Positions 25,915 through 37,113 are shown, numbered from the stretch's first letter. The stretch is 64,000 bases of DNA from Methylomusa anaerophila (GCF_003966895.1 NZ_AP018449.1:3241501-3305500); one strand, 5' to 3'. Program-made: numbers and translations. The notes: a model not told the origin generated them from the sequence alone.

Positions 25915-25935
25915 CAGGGCGGCAAAGCCGCCCTG
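25915..25935 (-). terminator. GC-rich hairpin after the SASP gene
   Basis: CAGGGCGGC and GCCGCCCTG form a perfect 9-bp stem with a 3-nt loop, 24 bp past the SASP stop on the minus strand. Confidence 0.6.
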
Positions 25936-25958
25936 GTTTTACAGATATCTGCCTTACA

Positions 25959-26159
25959 CTATTGCAGGGTAGATTCATACTGTTGAATCATCCTACGAAC
26001 CATCTGACCGCCCACGCGACCACAGTCAGCAGAAGTCATAGTAGCCCAGCCTGAGGTACGCACGCGCTCGGATATACCCAACTCGTTGGCGATTTCCAAT
26101 TTCATGCTGTCAAGTGCGTTTTCCGCAGTCGGATTAACAGGTTTTCTCGAGCGTGCCAT
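25959..26159 (-). CDS. Alpha/beta-type small acid-soluble spore protein
   Basis: A 66-residue DNA-coating spore protein. The two family signatures are present: 'ALDSMKLEIANELGI' (containing the GPR protease site, E-x-A-x-E-x-G) and 'TSADCGRVGGQMVRRMI'. The second ATG (26159) has better spacing from GGAAAGGAGGT than the first (26162). The gene marks the organism as an endospore former. It is expected to be under forespore sigma-G control; I did not identify the promoter. Confidence 0.95.
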   Translation of the reverse strand: MARSRKPVNPTAENALDSMKLEIANELGISERVRTSGWATMTSADCGRVGGQMVRRMIQQYESTLQ

Positions 26160-26280
26160 CATATTACCTCCTTTCCGGACGCATTTATTTGACTCGTCCT
26201 GTTCATAATTTGGCTTACATGAAAAGATTCAATACATAATAAACTCAATGTAATAATTAGTAGATACGGAGGCGGTTGTC

Positions 26281-27342
26281 TTGCAAGTTGAGTCTAACCG
26301 GAAAAACTACGAAACAACAAATACTCATCTGACTCTGGCCATTGAAACCAGTTGTGATGAAACCTCAGCAGCAGTTGTCAAAAATGGGCGCCAGATTTTA
26401 TCCAACATTATTTCCTCTCAAATACAATTGCATCAAAAATATGGCGGAGTAGTACCGGAGATCGCTTCCCGCAAACATATCGAAAATGTCATTCCGGTAA
26501 TAGACCAAGCTTTGGCTGAAGCAAAGATCACTTTGGCCGATATTAATACAATAGGCGTTACGTATGGACCGGGGTTGGTTGGCGCCCTTCTTGTCGGGGT
26601 GGCGGCAGCAAAAGCTCTGGCATTTGCCTCTAATATTCCGCTAGTAGGAGTTAACCATTTGGAGGGGCATATTTTTGCCAATTTTTTGGCGCATACGGAT
26701 TTGGAGCCGCCTTTTATTGCCTTGGTAGTATCAGGCGGACATACATCCCTGATACATTTGAGGAATTATGACGAATTTATTTTGTTAGGACAGACGCGGG
26801 ATGACGCTGCCGGAGAAGCATTTGATAAAATTGCCCGGATCATGAAATTTCCCTATCCCGGTGGTCCATACATTGATCAGGCGGCCAAAAGCGGCAATCC
26901 AGACGCTATCGCTTTTCCGCGGGCGCTGAGAGGGGCTCGTGGTGAGGAAAATTATGAATTTAGCTTTAGCGGCCTCAAATCGGCAGTGCTAAACTACTTG
27001 AATAATGCTGCCCAGCGTGGTGCGACAGTGAATATTTCAGATGTGGCGGCTAGCTTTCAAGCAGCAGTAGTGGAAGTACTTGTTAATAAAACTATGCATG
27101 CTGTACAACACTCGGGTGTAAGACAAGTTGTACTGGCCGGAGGCGTAGCGGCAAATTCAGCTCTTCGTGACGAGCTTGGCAAACGGGCAGCAGAGCGGGG
27201 AACAACACTATTTTACCCGCCGCCGGTTTTATGTACTGATAACGCTGCCATGATAGCGTGCCGTGCCTATTACCAGTACTTAGGAGGCGATATATCTGAT
27301 TTAAATCTCAATGGTGTTCCGGGTTTGAGGCTAGGACAGTGA
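26281..27342 (+). CDS. tsaD: tRNA threonylcarbamoyladenosine synthase TsaD
   Basis: A 353-residue catalytic subunit of t6A synthesis. Motifs are '[14 protein letters not shown]', the metal-binding His pair of '[10 protein letters not shown]', 'VSGGHTSLI' and the third metal ligand region '[13 protein letters not shown]'. TTG 26281 follows GGAGGCGG; the ~15 extra N-terminal residues are variable in the family. tsaE and tsaB lie 2-3 kb upstream, so three of the four t6A proteins are close together. Confidence 0.95.
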   Translation: MQVESNRKNYETTNTHLTLAIETSCDETSAAVVKNGRQILSNIISSQIQLHQKYGGVVPEIASRKHIENVIPVIDQALAEAKITLADINTIGVTYGPGLVGALLVGVAAAKALAFASNIPLVGVNHLEGHIFANFLAHTDLEPPFIALVVSGGHTSLIHLRNYDEFILLGQTRDDAAGEAFDKIARIMKFPYPGGPYIDQAAKSGNPDAIAFPRALRGARGEENYEFSFSGLKSAVLNYLNNAAQRGATVNISDVAASFQAAVVEVLVNKTMHAVQHSGVRQVVLAGGVAANSALRDELGKRAAERGTTLFYPPPVLCTDNAAMIACRAYYQYLGGDISDLNLNGVPGLRLGQ

Positions 27343-27386
27343 GATGTAAAGTTATAAATCAATGTGCAAAACAATGTTTTAACATT

Positions 27387-27489
27387 TGTGGATATAGTGG
27401 ATAAATCTGATGATCTTCTCGTATAGCAAGAAAATAAAGTTGATATGCTGTGAATAAGTTTGTGGATAATGTGGATAACCCGGGGATAA
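27387..27489 (+). promoter_or_regulatory. DnaA-box cluster downstream of tsaD
   Basis: Same-strand boxes related to TGTGGATAA: 27387 (TGTGGATAT), 27396 (AGTGGATAA), 27449 (TGTGAATAA), 27461 and 27470 (both perfect) and a weaker one at 27481. Two pairs are directly abutting. It lies in the 440-bp gene-free stretch 27343-27786, which shows no other gene. Likely a DnaA-titrating or regulatory cluster. Confidence 0.7.
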
Positions 27490-27786
27490 CATGGAATGTG
27501 GCTGTGAGTAAGTGAGGAAATATAGACATTATGTGGAAAATATATGTAACGTTGACAGAATTATTCAAATATTATTTACAGGATAAGTTGACATTTTTGA
27601 GTAAAACTTGGCAATAGAAATATATTTACAGTGCCTGTCATATGAATAAGTATGTAACTATGTAATTTTTATGACCAGATGACAAGGAATTTTTTAATAG
27701 CAAGTGGAATAAATACAAGACTTTAAGGAGGATTAGCAGTATTTGGTATCTTTTAATATTGGAATCGGAGGAAGCGGGGAACAAAG

Positions 27787-29223
27787 ATGGGAGTCGTTGC
27801 CGACTTATGCCGAAAGATATCTACTTTAAACCCTAATGAAATAGAGACTTTGGAAAATGTTTTAACCGTTTTGGGCTTGGCTGCAGATTTGGCTCATGCG
27901 CAAGCAACCCTGTATGCCCCAGCCCTCAGCGAAAACTTTATGGTCATCGTTGCGCAGCTAAAACCGAATACCAGCTATATCCAGTTCCGGACAAATCTAT
28001 TAGGAAGTGCTGTCGAATCAGGTGAAGAACCGCTTGTCTGGCGTACTTTAATTTCCGGCGAACCCATTGCTGGACAGCGGGAGTTTGAATTAGGTGGAGA
28101 CGTCGTTGAGATGCGGGTTTTTCCAATTCGCGACAGCAGCGGTCAGGTTGTTGCGGCCACCAGCTTTGAAACGAGCAGTTCGGAAGCAAGCGCCGATGGC
28201 CATCATGTTCTTATGGAAACCGCCTATATGCTCCTTAACATGGCTGCTTCCGATTTGTATTCAGGCAGTAAGCTCTATCGGCCTCTTGGTACCAGAGATG
28301 GGATTGTTATTGTTGACGCACAGGGCGATATAATTTTTTCCAACTCTGCTGCGGATGGCATTTATAAGACATTAGGAGTTAACCGGATGATCGGACGGCG
28401 GGTTGACGACCAGCAAATTAATATGAAAGTTGTTCAGCAAGCGGAAGGTAGCGGTGAGCCCCAGGAAAGCGAAATTGAAGCCGGGAATATGATATTGATG
28501 CAACGGGCCATTCCAATTGTTGCTAAAGAGCAAGTATCCCGTGTCATATTTATTATTGCGGATGTTACAGAAATTAGGAAAAAAGAAAAAGAACTGTTAA
28601 TTAAATCTGCCGTAATTCAAGAAATCCATCACCGGGTAAAAAACAACCTTCAGACGATAGCCAGTTTACTCAGGTTACAGGCGCGGCGTACTAGCACACC
28701 TGAAGTTAAAGCCGCTTTAAGAGAGAGCGTCAACCGTATATTGAGCATTTCAGTGGTACATGAATTCTTGTCGCAGCAGGATCGTGAGTATATTGATGTT
28801 GCGGAGGTTACCAAGAATATTCTGGATCTGGTCATTCAAAATATGCTGGAACCGGATTTTAACATAGAGACAGTACTAAATGGGCAGACGGTGATATTGC
28901 CTTCTGAGCGGGCCAGTAGTTTGGCGCTTGTTATTAACGAACTTATTCAAAACTCAATTGAACATGGATTTGTCGGGCGCAAGGAAGGCCTAATCAGTGT
29001 TGATATTACTATAGCCCCGGATAGTTACCAAATTGATATTTACGACAATGGAGTTGGACTGCCGAAAGATTTTAATCTGCAGACCACCAACAGTCTCGGT
29101 CTGCAAATTGTGAGGACTCTCGTTGAAACCGATCTTGGCGGCAAGTTTAGGATTTATTCCGATACTGGAACTCACGCCTCAGTTATTATTCCGCGACTTG
29201 CAGAAAGTGCAAAAGGAGACTAA
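27787..29223 (+). CDS. Soluble sensor histidine kinase, HisKA_2 (PdtaS/EutW-like)
   Basis: A 478-residue cytosolic kinase without membrane segments. The N-terminal GAF-like sensor (~1-140) and a PAS domain (~165-265) precede the HisKA_2 dimerisation/phosphorylation helix 'EIHHRVKNNLQTIASLL' (His281). HATPase_c follows with N-box 'NELIQNSIEH' and 'DNGVGLP', 'GLQIVRTLV'. This kinase class normally signals to ANTAR response regulators, and one is encoded 13 bp downstream. The signal is unknown. Confidence 0.93.
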   Translation: MGVVADLCRKISTLNPNEIETLENVLTVLGLAADLAHAQATLYAPALSENFMVIVAQLKPNTSYIQFRTNLLGSAVESGEEPLVWRTLISGEPIAGQREFELGGDVVEMRVFPIRDSSGQVVAATSFETSSSEASADGHHVLMETAYMLLNMAASDLYSGSKLYRPLGTRDGIVIVDAQGDIIFSNSAADGIYKTLGVNRMIGRRVDDQQINMKVVQQAEGSGEPQESEIEAGNMILMQRAIPIVAKEQVSRVIFIIADVTEIRKKEKELLIKSAVIQEIHHRVKNNLQTIASLLRLQARRTSTPEVKAALRESVNRILSISVVHEFLSQQDREYIDVAEVTKNILDLVIQNMLEPDFNIETVLNGQTVILPSERASSLALVINELIQNSIEHGFVGRKEGLISVDITIAPDSYQIDIYDNGVGLPKDFNLQTTNSLGLQIVRTLVETDLGGKFRIYSDTGTHASVIIPRLAESAKGD

Positions 29224-29236
29224 GGAGGTTGGCAAT

Positions 29237-29818
29237 ATGGAATCTTTGCGGATTGTAATCGCGGATAATGAATCCATTATCCGGATGGACTTAAAAGAAC
29301 TGTTGGAGGAGGCCGGGCATAGCATAGTTGGAGAAGCAGCGGACGGAATCAAGGCTGTGGAACTGGCTCGTAAACATAACCCGGATCTTGTTATTATGGA
29401 CATTAAGATGCCGGAAATGGATGGTATTACAGCAGCCAAGATCATTTCAAATGAAAAAATAGCTCCGGTTTTACTACTGACAGCCTTTAGTCAGAAGGAA
29501 ATTGTGGAAAAGGCAAAAGATTCCGGCGTACTTGCCTACCTGGTGAAACCGGTAAAAGAAGCTAACCTATTTCCGGCTATGGAGATTGCGTTATCAAGAT
29601 TTCAGGAGTTTGCGGAACTGGAAAAGGAATTGGAAGAAGTTAAGAATTCATTGGAGACTCGTAAAATACTCGATCGTGCCAAAGGAATTCTTATGGATGC
29701 CTATAGCCTTACTGAGAGTGAGGCCTATAGGCGTATTCAGCAATACAGTATGAGCAAACGCAAGTCTATTCGGGAAGTGGCGGAGGCTATTGTTGAGTCT
29801 GCCACTCGCAAACGGTAG
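29237..29818 (+). CDS. ANTAR-domain response regulator (transcription antiterminator)
   Basis: A 193-residue regulator. The receiver domain (~1-120) has phospho-acceptor Asp55 in 'VIMDIKMPE' and 'LTAFSQ' and 'YLVKPV'; a short coiled coil leads into an ANTAR RNA-binding domain (~135-190) with 'RAKGILMDAYSLTESEAYRRIQ', written here in part. After phosphorylation such proteins bind paired hexaloop hairpins in mRNA leaders and prevent termination. ATG 29237 follows AAGGAGG. A possible target is the amt leader at 59661-59716. Confidence 0.93.
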   Translation: MESLRIVIADNESIIRMDLKELLEEAGHSIVGEAADGIKAVELARKHNPDLVIMDIKMPEMDGITAAKIISNEKIAPVLLLTAFSQKEIVEKAKDSGVLAYLVKPVKEANLFPAMEIALSRFQEFAELEKELEEVKNSLETRKILDRAKGILMDAYSLTESEAYRRIQQYSMSKRKSIREVAEAIVESATRKR

Positions 29819-29842
29819 TAAAAACTATTCACGTTAAGAGGG

Positions 29843-29962
29843 GAACTGCTTATAAGCCGCCATCTGCGTCGTTGTTCCTGCGGTCCTCACTACAGCGTAC
29901 AACCGGTACGCTTCCGTTCCGGTCCTCGTTGCGCCTAGCATCTAACGACTTCTAAGCAGTTC
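29843..29962 (+). repeat. 120-bp palindromic dispersed repeat, copy C
   Basis: Ends GAACTGCTTA and TAAGCAGTTC, with the same interior as copy A. It lies in the 570-bp gap between the ANTAR gene and groES. Confidence 0.8.
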
Positions 29963-30011
29963 GGGGCAGTTAATAAGCTAGGTAGATACAAGCTTAACTA
30001 CTCGTTAAGAT

Positions 30012-30175
30012 GGAAACTGCTGGATAACCGCCGTCTGTATCGGCTCTTGCGGTGCTCGCTCCAACCGATCTAAGTAGTTAGCTTATCTCCATCTGATGGC
30101 ACGGACCTCCGGTACGCCTTTGCTCTGGCTTCTCGGTATGAAAATTTATTTTCAGGTATAGTTCATGGCAGTTGT
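30012..30175 (+). repeat. Degenerate repeat copy beside copy C
   Basis: Starts GAAACTGCTGGATAACCGCC and keeps CTTGCGGTGCTCGCTCC, but the second half is altered. It appears to be an older, decayed member of the same family. Confidence 0.5.
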
Positions 30176-30276
30176 TAAGTTGAGTTGATACGGTGATTTT
30201 CAAAGGGTAAAGCAGCCTGTGCTCTACCTTTTTTTGTTTTTTACAAAAAATTTATGAATTTCTGGGCAAAATGCTC

Positions 30277-30308
30277 TTGATTTTTAGAGCGTTTTTTTAT
30301 ATTATAAT
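30277..30308 (+). promoter_or_regulatory. Probable promoter of groESL
   Basis: TTGATT at 30277 and overlapping TATATT/TATAAT boxes at 30298-30308 lie immediately before the CIRCE element. Confidence 0.5.
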
Positions 30309-30316
30309 TTATGGAA

Positions 30317-30343
30317 TTAGCACTCAATGTTAGTGAGTGCTAA
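30317..30343 (+). promoter_or_regulatory. CIRCE operator (HrcA-binding site)
   Basis: TTAGCACTC and GAGTGCTAA flank 9 bp, a perfect match to the CIRCE consensus. It lies just after the promoter and before groES, so HrcA heat-shock repression is expected. Confidence 0.97.
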
Positions 30344-30390
30344 CAATAAACAGTTGAAAATTATTACACTATAAAGGGAGGTTTTCTCAC

Positions 30391-30675
30391 ATGATTAAGC
30401 CGTTAGGCGACAGAGTAGTAATCGAGGCTTTGGAAAAGGAAGAAGTTACCAAAAGTGGAATTGTCCTGCCGGACACCGTTAAGGAAAAGCCGCAAGAAGG
30501 TAAAATTGTGGCTGTCGGTACCGGGAAAGTATTGGATAACGGTCAGCGGATTGCGCTTGATGTTAAAGCCGGTGACAAAGTTATTTTTTCCAAATATGCC
30601 GGTACTGAAGTTAAGATTGATGGTAAAGAGTACCTCATTCTCAGCGAAAGAGATATCCTGGCAATAGTTGAATAG
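30391..30675 (+). CDS. groES: Co-chaperonin GroES
   Basis: A 94-residue lid of the GroEL folding chamber. '[17 protein letters not shown]' starts the protein, the mobile loop '[18 protein letters not shown]' contacts GroEL, and '[14 protein letters not shown]' ends the fold. ATG follows AAAGGGAGG. It is the first gene of the CIRCE-controlled operon. Confidence 0.98.
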   Translation: MIKPLGDRVVIEALEKEEVTKSGIVLPDTVKEKPQEGKIVAVGTGKVLDNGQRIALDVKAGDKVIFSKYAGTEVKIDGKEYLILSERDILAIVE

Positions 30676-30710
30676 TTGAATAATATTAAACCGAAACGAA
30701 AGGAAGGTAA

Positions 30711-32360
<1,650 letters not shown>

Positions 32361-32369
32361 GAATGCCGT

Positions 32370-32394
32370 AAACCCTTTGATATATAAAGGGTTT
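32370..32394 (+). terminator. Hairpin after groEL
   Basis: AAACCCTTT and AAAGGGTTT form a perfect 9-bp stem with a 7-nt loop. Confidence 0.65.
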
Positions 32395-32454
32395 AAGATA
32401 CCGGAAACCGCAAATGTTCACCTCACCATTTTGCTAACGAAATTGCTAAATATT

Positions 32455-32500
32455 AGAGGTTGTCCATGAGTGATCAAACTTTTGGGCAGCCTCTTTTTTT
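32455..32500 (+). terminator. Second terminator after groEL
   Basis: AGAGGTTGTCC and GGGCAGCCTCT pair with small bulges and are followed by a seven-T run. Confidence 0.7.
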
Positions 32501-32632
32501 ATTATTTTGGTAACATTCGGGCCACCATTGGGGCTTTTCCTACCCAGCAATGGGCTACTCCTTCTACTCGATTTGCATATTCCCCTGATTCCCTGCATAC
32601 ATAGTATTGTAGTGCGGGAAGGAGGGAAAAGC

Positions 32633-33373
32633 GTGATCATCAACTTGCGCCGCCTGTTCTATCACCGTCATATTTTTTTTAGCATTATTGGATTGCTTGC
32701 AATCTCCACTGTGTACATCCAAATTTCAGAAGTCATTTCCGGGGGGCCGATTGCTATTGCCGGCACTCGGACGGAACAGAAAGTGGTGGCTCTGACTTTT
32801 GACCATTCGTGGGGAAACAAGTTTACCCCTTCCATTTTGGATACCTTAAAACAGCATGATCTTAAAGTTACTTTTTTCATTATGGGTCCATGGGCCAAGA
32901 AATATCCCGAAGTTGCTCAGCGAATGGTCACGGATGGTCATGAAATAGCAAGTCACGGCTATCGGCATGAAAACTATGGTGACATGCCGCCCGCATGGGT
33001 GAAGGAAGATATAACCAAGGCGCAGGAACTGATAAAAGAGGTAACAGGCGTTGAAACCAAGCTTATCCGTCCGCCTAATGGCCACTACAGCCAAACATCT
33101 CTTAAAGTTGCAGACGAACTAGGCTATAAAACGATTATTTGGAATGTAGATTCTCTTGATTGGAAGAATCCCGGCCGAGACGTAATTATTGACCGTATTA
33201 TGAAACGAATTAAACCTGGCGCCATTATACTGATGCACGCTTCCGATACTCCCGTGCAGACGGCGGAAGCCTTACCCGTCGTCATTGAAAAGATTAAAGC
33301 GGAAGGGTATAAGATCGTTACCGTAAGTGAACTGCTCACCAATTGTAGTGAAAAAGGAATTCAGAGACATTGA
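32633..33373 (+). CDS. PdaB-like polysaccharide deacetylase
   Basis: A 246-residue membrane-anchored NodB-fold deacetylase. One N-terminal transmembrane helix (~12-32) is followed by the catalytic domain. Motifs are 'ALTFDHSW' (catalytic Asp), 'EIASHGYRHENYG' (metal His pair), 'RPPNGHYS' and 'ILMHAS'. PdaB-type proteins act in spore cortex formation. GTG 32633 follows GGAAGGAGGG; an upstream in-frame ATG lies in the groEL terminator and is unlikely. Confidence 0.9.
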   Translation: MIINLRRLFYHRHIFFSIIGLLAISTVYIQISEVISGGPIAIAGTRTEQKVVALTFDHSWGNKFTPSILDTLKQHDLKVTFFIMGPWAKKYPEVAQRMVTDGHEIASHGYRHENYGDMPPAWVKEDITKAQELIKEVTGVETKLIRPPNGHYSQTSLKVADELGYKTIIWNVDSLDWKNPGRDVIIDRIMKRIKPGAIILMHASDTPVQTAEALPVVIEKIKAEGYKIVTVSELLTNCSEKGIQRH

Positions 33374-33380
33374 TAAGCTT

Positions 33381-33475
33381 CAGGCTGTTGAAAAACTTCG
33401 TCTAGCGTCGTTGCTCCTCACAGATCGGGTTAGTATGCAAGGTGCGCCTGGCTGTACTCGTTTTTGAACAGCCTG
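33381..33475. repeat. 95-bp palindrome with long inverted ends
   Basis: CAGGCTGTTGAAAAAC and GTTTTTGAACAGCCTG match at 15 of 16 positions. The interior contains GCGTCGTTGCTCC, shared with the 120-bp family, so this is a shorter relative. Confidence 0.6.
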
Positions 33476-33762
33476 GAGTTTGTCGACAAGCAGAAGGGGC
33501 TGTCGCGCTAAGATAGCACCTAAAACAACAAAAAAAGGCGTCCGGCTAAGGCACGCCCCCAATAAAGAAGTATTTACATTGACATAATGATAGTGCCATG
33601 ATATAGTAAGTTAAAGAAAGAGGGAGTGTATTGATGTCGGTAATTCTGTAAGGGGTTAGGTTAAGGGCATGAAACGAGCAGTTGTTCTGCTTTTATTTGT
33701 GTTGTCAAAAACTGCCTTACAGATTGAATGAGCATCCATTATTTATAATGGTGTAATTTGTA

Positions 33763-33788
33763 GCGCAGTATCATACTGCGCTTTTTTG
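33763..33788 (+). terminator. Terminator before the methyltransferase gene
   Basis: GCGCAGTAT and ATACTGCGC form a perfect stem with a 1-nt spacer and a six-T run. The gene-free stretch 33476-33762 holds nothing else I can name. Confidence 0.7.
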
Positions 33789-33828
33789 TTTTCTTTCTAT
33801 AAGGCGAAAATTAGAAAGGAAGAATACC

Positions 33829-34554
33829 ATGTATCCATTTACAGACCAGTTTATGTCCAATGATGAAAATGTTGAGTTCTTGAAAGCCGCTATGATGGGG
33901 CCAAATGCCATGCGATTATCAGAGGAATTGTCATTGTACCTAAACATTGATGAGAATATGCGAATACTTGACCTTGGCTGCGGGTGTGGTCTTTCCACGC
34001 TTTTGTTGGCGAAAAAATATGGCGCGTCCGTTTTCGCCGCCGACCTCTGGATTTCGCCAACTGAAAACTATGAGCGTTTTCAATCTATCGGGATTGATGA
34101 TAAGGCCGTTCCGATTTCCGTAGACGCGACCAAAGGGCTGCCTTTCGCAAACGGATATTTTGACTTGTTGTTCACCGTGGACGCTTACCATTATTTCGGC
34201 GATACGGCGGAAATGCTCCCGTCGCTTATTCCTTTTGTGAAAAAGGGCGGCTATATCGTCGTGGCTATTCCTGGATTAAATTACGAATTTGAGGGTAATG
34301 TTCCCGATGAAATGCAGCCGTTTTGGAATAGCGAGATGGAAAGAACCTTGCACTCTCTTGATTGGTGGAAAGATTTGTGGAAGAAAGCAGAGGGCATTGA
34401 AATGGTGGACAGTCGCGAAATGGCCTGTTGCAGACAGGCGTGGAAAGAATGGCAGACCGGTTATCATCCCATTGTCGCTGAGGACATCAAAATGATGGAG
34501 GCTGAAGGCGGAAAGTATTTTAATCTTATTCAGTTGATTGCTAAAGTACTCTGA
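33829..34554 (+). CDS. Class I SAM-dependent methyltransferase
   Basis: A 241-residue methyltransferase with SAM motif I 'ILDLGCGCGLSTLLLAKKYG' (split for length: ILDLGCGCG then LSTLLLAKK), motif II acidic residue in 'FAADLWIS', and 'LPFANGYFDLLFTVDAYHYFGD'-like motif IV, seen here in part. The substrate is unknown; small-molecule methylation is likelier than nucleic acid. ATG 33829 follows AAAGGAAG. It is flanked by terminators and an unusual structured region, suggesting arrival as a separate cassette. Confidence 0.85.
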   Translation: MYPFTDQFMSNDENVEFLKAAMMGPNAMRLSEELSLYLNIDENMRILDLGCGCGLSTLLLAKKYGASVFAADLWISPTENYERFQSIGIDDKAVPISVDATKGLPFANGYFDLLFTVDAYHYFGDTAEMLPSLIPFVKKGGYIVVAIPGLNYEFEGNVPDEMQPFWNSEMERTLHSLDWWKDLWKKAEGIEMVDSREMACCRQAWKEWQTGYHPIVAEDIKMMEAEGGKYFNLIQLIAKVL

Positions 34555-35146
34555 ATACCTTTGTTCCAATAAAGTGAAGCCTTGTCCGTGAATAAGGCCG
34601 CTACGCCTATCCAGCCAGTCAAGGGCCGAGTAGTATTTTGCTAGCGCAAAATCTCCACTCTTAAACCCTTTGACTGACTGGATTTTTGCCGTACCATTGC
34701 GCCGCCGACCGCTCCATTTTACGGCAAAATCGGCTCCGCTGGATTGGCGGCAATCGGTAGCTTTATGCGGTGGCTCTGCCCCGCACCTCCCCGGCCTCCT
34801 CCAAAGAACAGAGAAACCCGAACGGCGAAAGGCGTTGTCAATGGGAATGTGGAATAGCGGACAGAGCGTATAACACACTACACTTTGCGTGTCACGGTTT
34901 CACCCTACCCCGCAAAATGCAAAAGACGGACTATCAGCTTTACGCCGATAGTCCGTCTTTTGTTGTCACATTCCGCTTGTCGACACTACCCAATCTGAAT
35001 GTTCCTTTTACTTCTTTATTGGGTATCATATATTTTGCCATGCAGCAGGATTTTGTCGATTCAACCCGAAGAATACAAAATTGCATAAAGTACTAATTTA
35101 AAGATGATAACTAAATCGCAAAGATATAGTCGGGGTGGCAATTTCA
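34555..35146. other. Structured gene-free region after the methyltransferase gene
   Basis: About 590 bp without a convincing gene. An imperfect inverted repeat (34611-34625 against 34666-34681, CCAGCCAGTCAAGGG against CCCTTTGACTGACTGG) encloses a second small hairpin. Then a G+C-rich stretch (~34680-34810) is unlike the neighbours. This may be the remains of a mobile element that brought in the methyltransferase. Confidence 0.4.
34921..34961. terminator. Perfect 15-bp bidirectional terminator
   Basis: AAAAGACGGACTATC and GATAGTCCGTCTTTT pair perfectly around an 11-nt loop, with A- and T-runs on both sides. Confidence 0.75.
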
Positions 35147-36259
35147 TTGAATGAGTACGTTTATTCTGCGAAGGAAAAGATTATAAACAACCAGCGTATA
35201 GATTTTGCGGATGCCATGGCTTTATATTATCATGAAGATCTCCTGATGCTGGCGCAACTGGCACGGAAAGCAAAGGAAGCAAAATCGGGACGACACGTTT
35301 ATTTTAATGTCAATCGTCATATTAATCTGTCTAATATTTGCCAATCGGGGTGTCCGCTTTGTGCATTTGCCTGTAAATCGGGTGAGGAACAGGCTTTTGT
35401 GCTGGAAACGGCAGATGTGGAAAAAATTGTAAGGCAGGCAGTTAAAGGTACACCGGATTTAACCGAAATCCATATTGTCAGCGCTCTAAATCCTGAAAAA
35501 GCATTTTCTTACTATATGAACATTATTGAGACGGTGAGACGGGAAGCGCCTCACGTTCACATTAAAGCATTCACTCCGGTCGAGATCAGCCATTTTTCCC
35601 AAATCTCCGGTTACTCAGTGAAAGCTGTATTGGAAAAATTAAAAGAAGCCGGACTGCATTCCCTGCCAGGTGGTGGCGCTGAAATACTGGATGACGAAGT
35701 GCGACAAATAATTTGTCCCAACAAAGCTTCAACTGCCCAGTGGATTGAGGTAATCAGAACTGCTCACAAACTAAATATACCTACAAACGCCACCATGCTT
35801 TACGGGCATATTGAAACTGTTGCCCAGCGGATCCGGCATCTTCTGACTATCAGGGATATCCAGGACGAAACAGGCGGTTTTCAAGGATTTGTTGCCTTTC
35901 CTTTCCACCCGGGCAATACGGACCTGGCTGCGACTCACACAGTCAACAGAGTATCAGCTTGGGAAGATCTGAAAATGATTGCCATAGCCCGGCTGATACT
36001 TGATAACGTTGAGCATATTAAAGCCTTCTGGATGATGCTTACCCTGCCGGTTGCCCAACTGTCCCTTGCTTTTGGCGTGGATGATTTTGATGGAACGGTA
36101 GTAGAGGAAAAAATTATCCACGCTGCCGGCGCCAAGACAAAATCCGGCATTACTAAGAAGGAATTGATCGCCTTGATACGGGAAACCGGCTTAATTCCGG
36201 TGGAACGGGACACCTTTTACCACCACCTTAAAGTATATGACGGAGAGAAACAAGGATGA
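35147..36259 (+). CDS. mqnE: Aminofutalosine synthase MqnE (radical SAM)
   Basis: A 370-residue radical-SAM enzyme joining SAM-derived adenosine to the MqnA product in the futalosine route to menaquinone. The cluster motif CxxxCxxC is 'CQSGCPLC' near residue 70; 'LPGGGAEI' and 'PFHPGNTDL' are shared with MqnC. TTG 35147 has GGGGTGG 8 bases upstream; GTG 35135 is the alternative. Its TGA overlaps the mqnA ATG. Confidence 0.93.
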   Translation: MNEYVYSAKEKIINNQRIDFADAMALYYHEDLLMLAQLARKAKEAKSGRHVYFNVNRHINLSNICQSGCPLCAFACKSGEEQAFVLETADVEKIVRQAVKGTPDLTEIHIVSALNPEKAFSYYMNIIETVRREAPHVHIKAFTPVEISHFSQISGYSVKAVLEKLKEAGLHSLPGGGAEILDDEVRQIICPNKASTAQWIEVIRTAHKLNIPTNATMLYGHIETVAQRIRHLLTIRDIQDETGGFQGFVAFPFHPGNTDLAATHTVNRVSAWEDLKMIAIARLILDNVEHIKAFWMMLTLPVAQLSLAFGVDDFDGTVVEEKIIHAAGAKTKSGITKKELIALIRETGLIPVERDTFYHHLKVYDGEKQG

Positions 36260-37113
36260 ATACCGGCAATCAAGCTAGATTAGGACATATTGATTTTATC
36301 AATTGTTTGCCATTGGCACACGGACTGAAAGCAGGTGGTTTCGGTCAGGACCTTGATATTGTGGCAGGAGCGCCGTCGTGGCTCAACCGGCTGGCAATAG
36401 ACGGAAAGGTTGACATCACACCCGTTTCTTCAATTATATATGCTATAAATAAGAATAGATTTCTTATATTGCCTGATGTCTCGATTAGTGCGAAGGGAAT
36501 TTTGCAAAGCATAATCCTGGTAGCCAAAAGACCAATATATGAATTAGAAGGAGCGAAAGTGGCGTTAACCTATAAATCAGCTACATCCCATATACTGCTC
36601 AAGATTATTATGAATAAGGCTTATAATTTGACGCCCGACTATTTCATCTCCCAGGCCGCCGGGGTTGATGAAGCACTGCAAGATGCCGACGCCGCTTTGT
36701 TTATCGGCGATGATGCTCTATATGCCTATCACCGTAAAAGACGGAGCTATTACTATTATGACCTGGGCGGAGAGTGGAAAAAGCTGACCGGGCAAGCCAT
36801 GGTATATGCTTTATGGGTGGTAGACCGCCGGTTTGCCGGGAGCTTCCCGGAACTGGTTACTATGATTCACCGCCGAGTGACGCAAGGGTTTTCCTACGGC
36901 TTGTCCCACCTTCCGGAGGCAGCTGCGGCGATTAACGGCAAAGTGCCTTTCACTGCCGAACAGATACTCCATTATTTAGACCTTTTGAACTACGGCTTGT
37001 CATCTGAACATCAAACGGCCTTGTTGACATATTACAGCATGGCGCAAGAGCTTGGATATATAGCGGATGTTCCGGCTCTCCGCTTTGCCCGGGTGGGGGG
37101 AGAAAGGGAATGA
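36256..37113 (+). CDS. mqnA: Chorismate dehydratase MqnA
   Basis: A 285-residue periplasmic-binding-protein-fold enzyme that dehydrates chorismate to 3-[(1-carboxyvinyl)oxy]benzoate, the first step of the futalosine pathway. 'LGHIDFINCLPLAHGL' and 'VDITPVSSIIYA' are family motifs. It overlaps both mqnE and mqnC by four bases (ATGA), showing one operon. Confidence 0.93.
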   Translation: MNTGNQARLGHIDFINCLPLAHGLKAGGFGQDLDIVAGAPSWLNRLAIDGKVDITPVSSIIYAINKNRFLILPDVSISAKGILQSIILVAKRPIYELEGAKVALTYKSATSHILLKIIMNKAYNLTPDYFISQAAGVDEALQDADAALFIGDDALYAYHRKRRSYYYYDLGGEWKKLTGQAMVYALWVVDRRFAGSFPELVTMIHRRVTQGFSYGLSHLPEAAAAINGKVPFTAEQILHYLDLLNYGLSSEHQTALLTYYSMAQELGYIADVPALRFARVGGERE

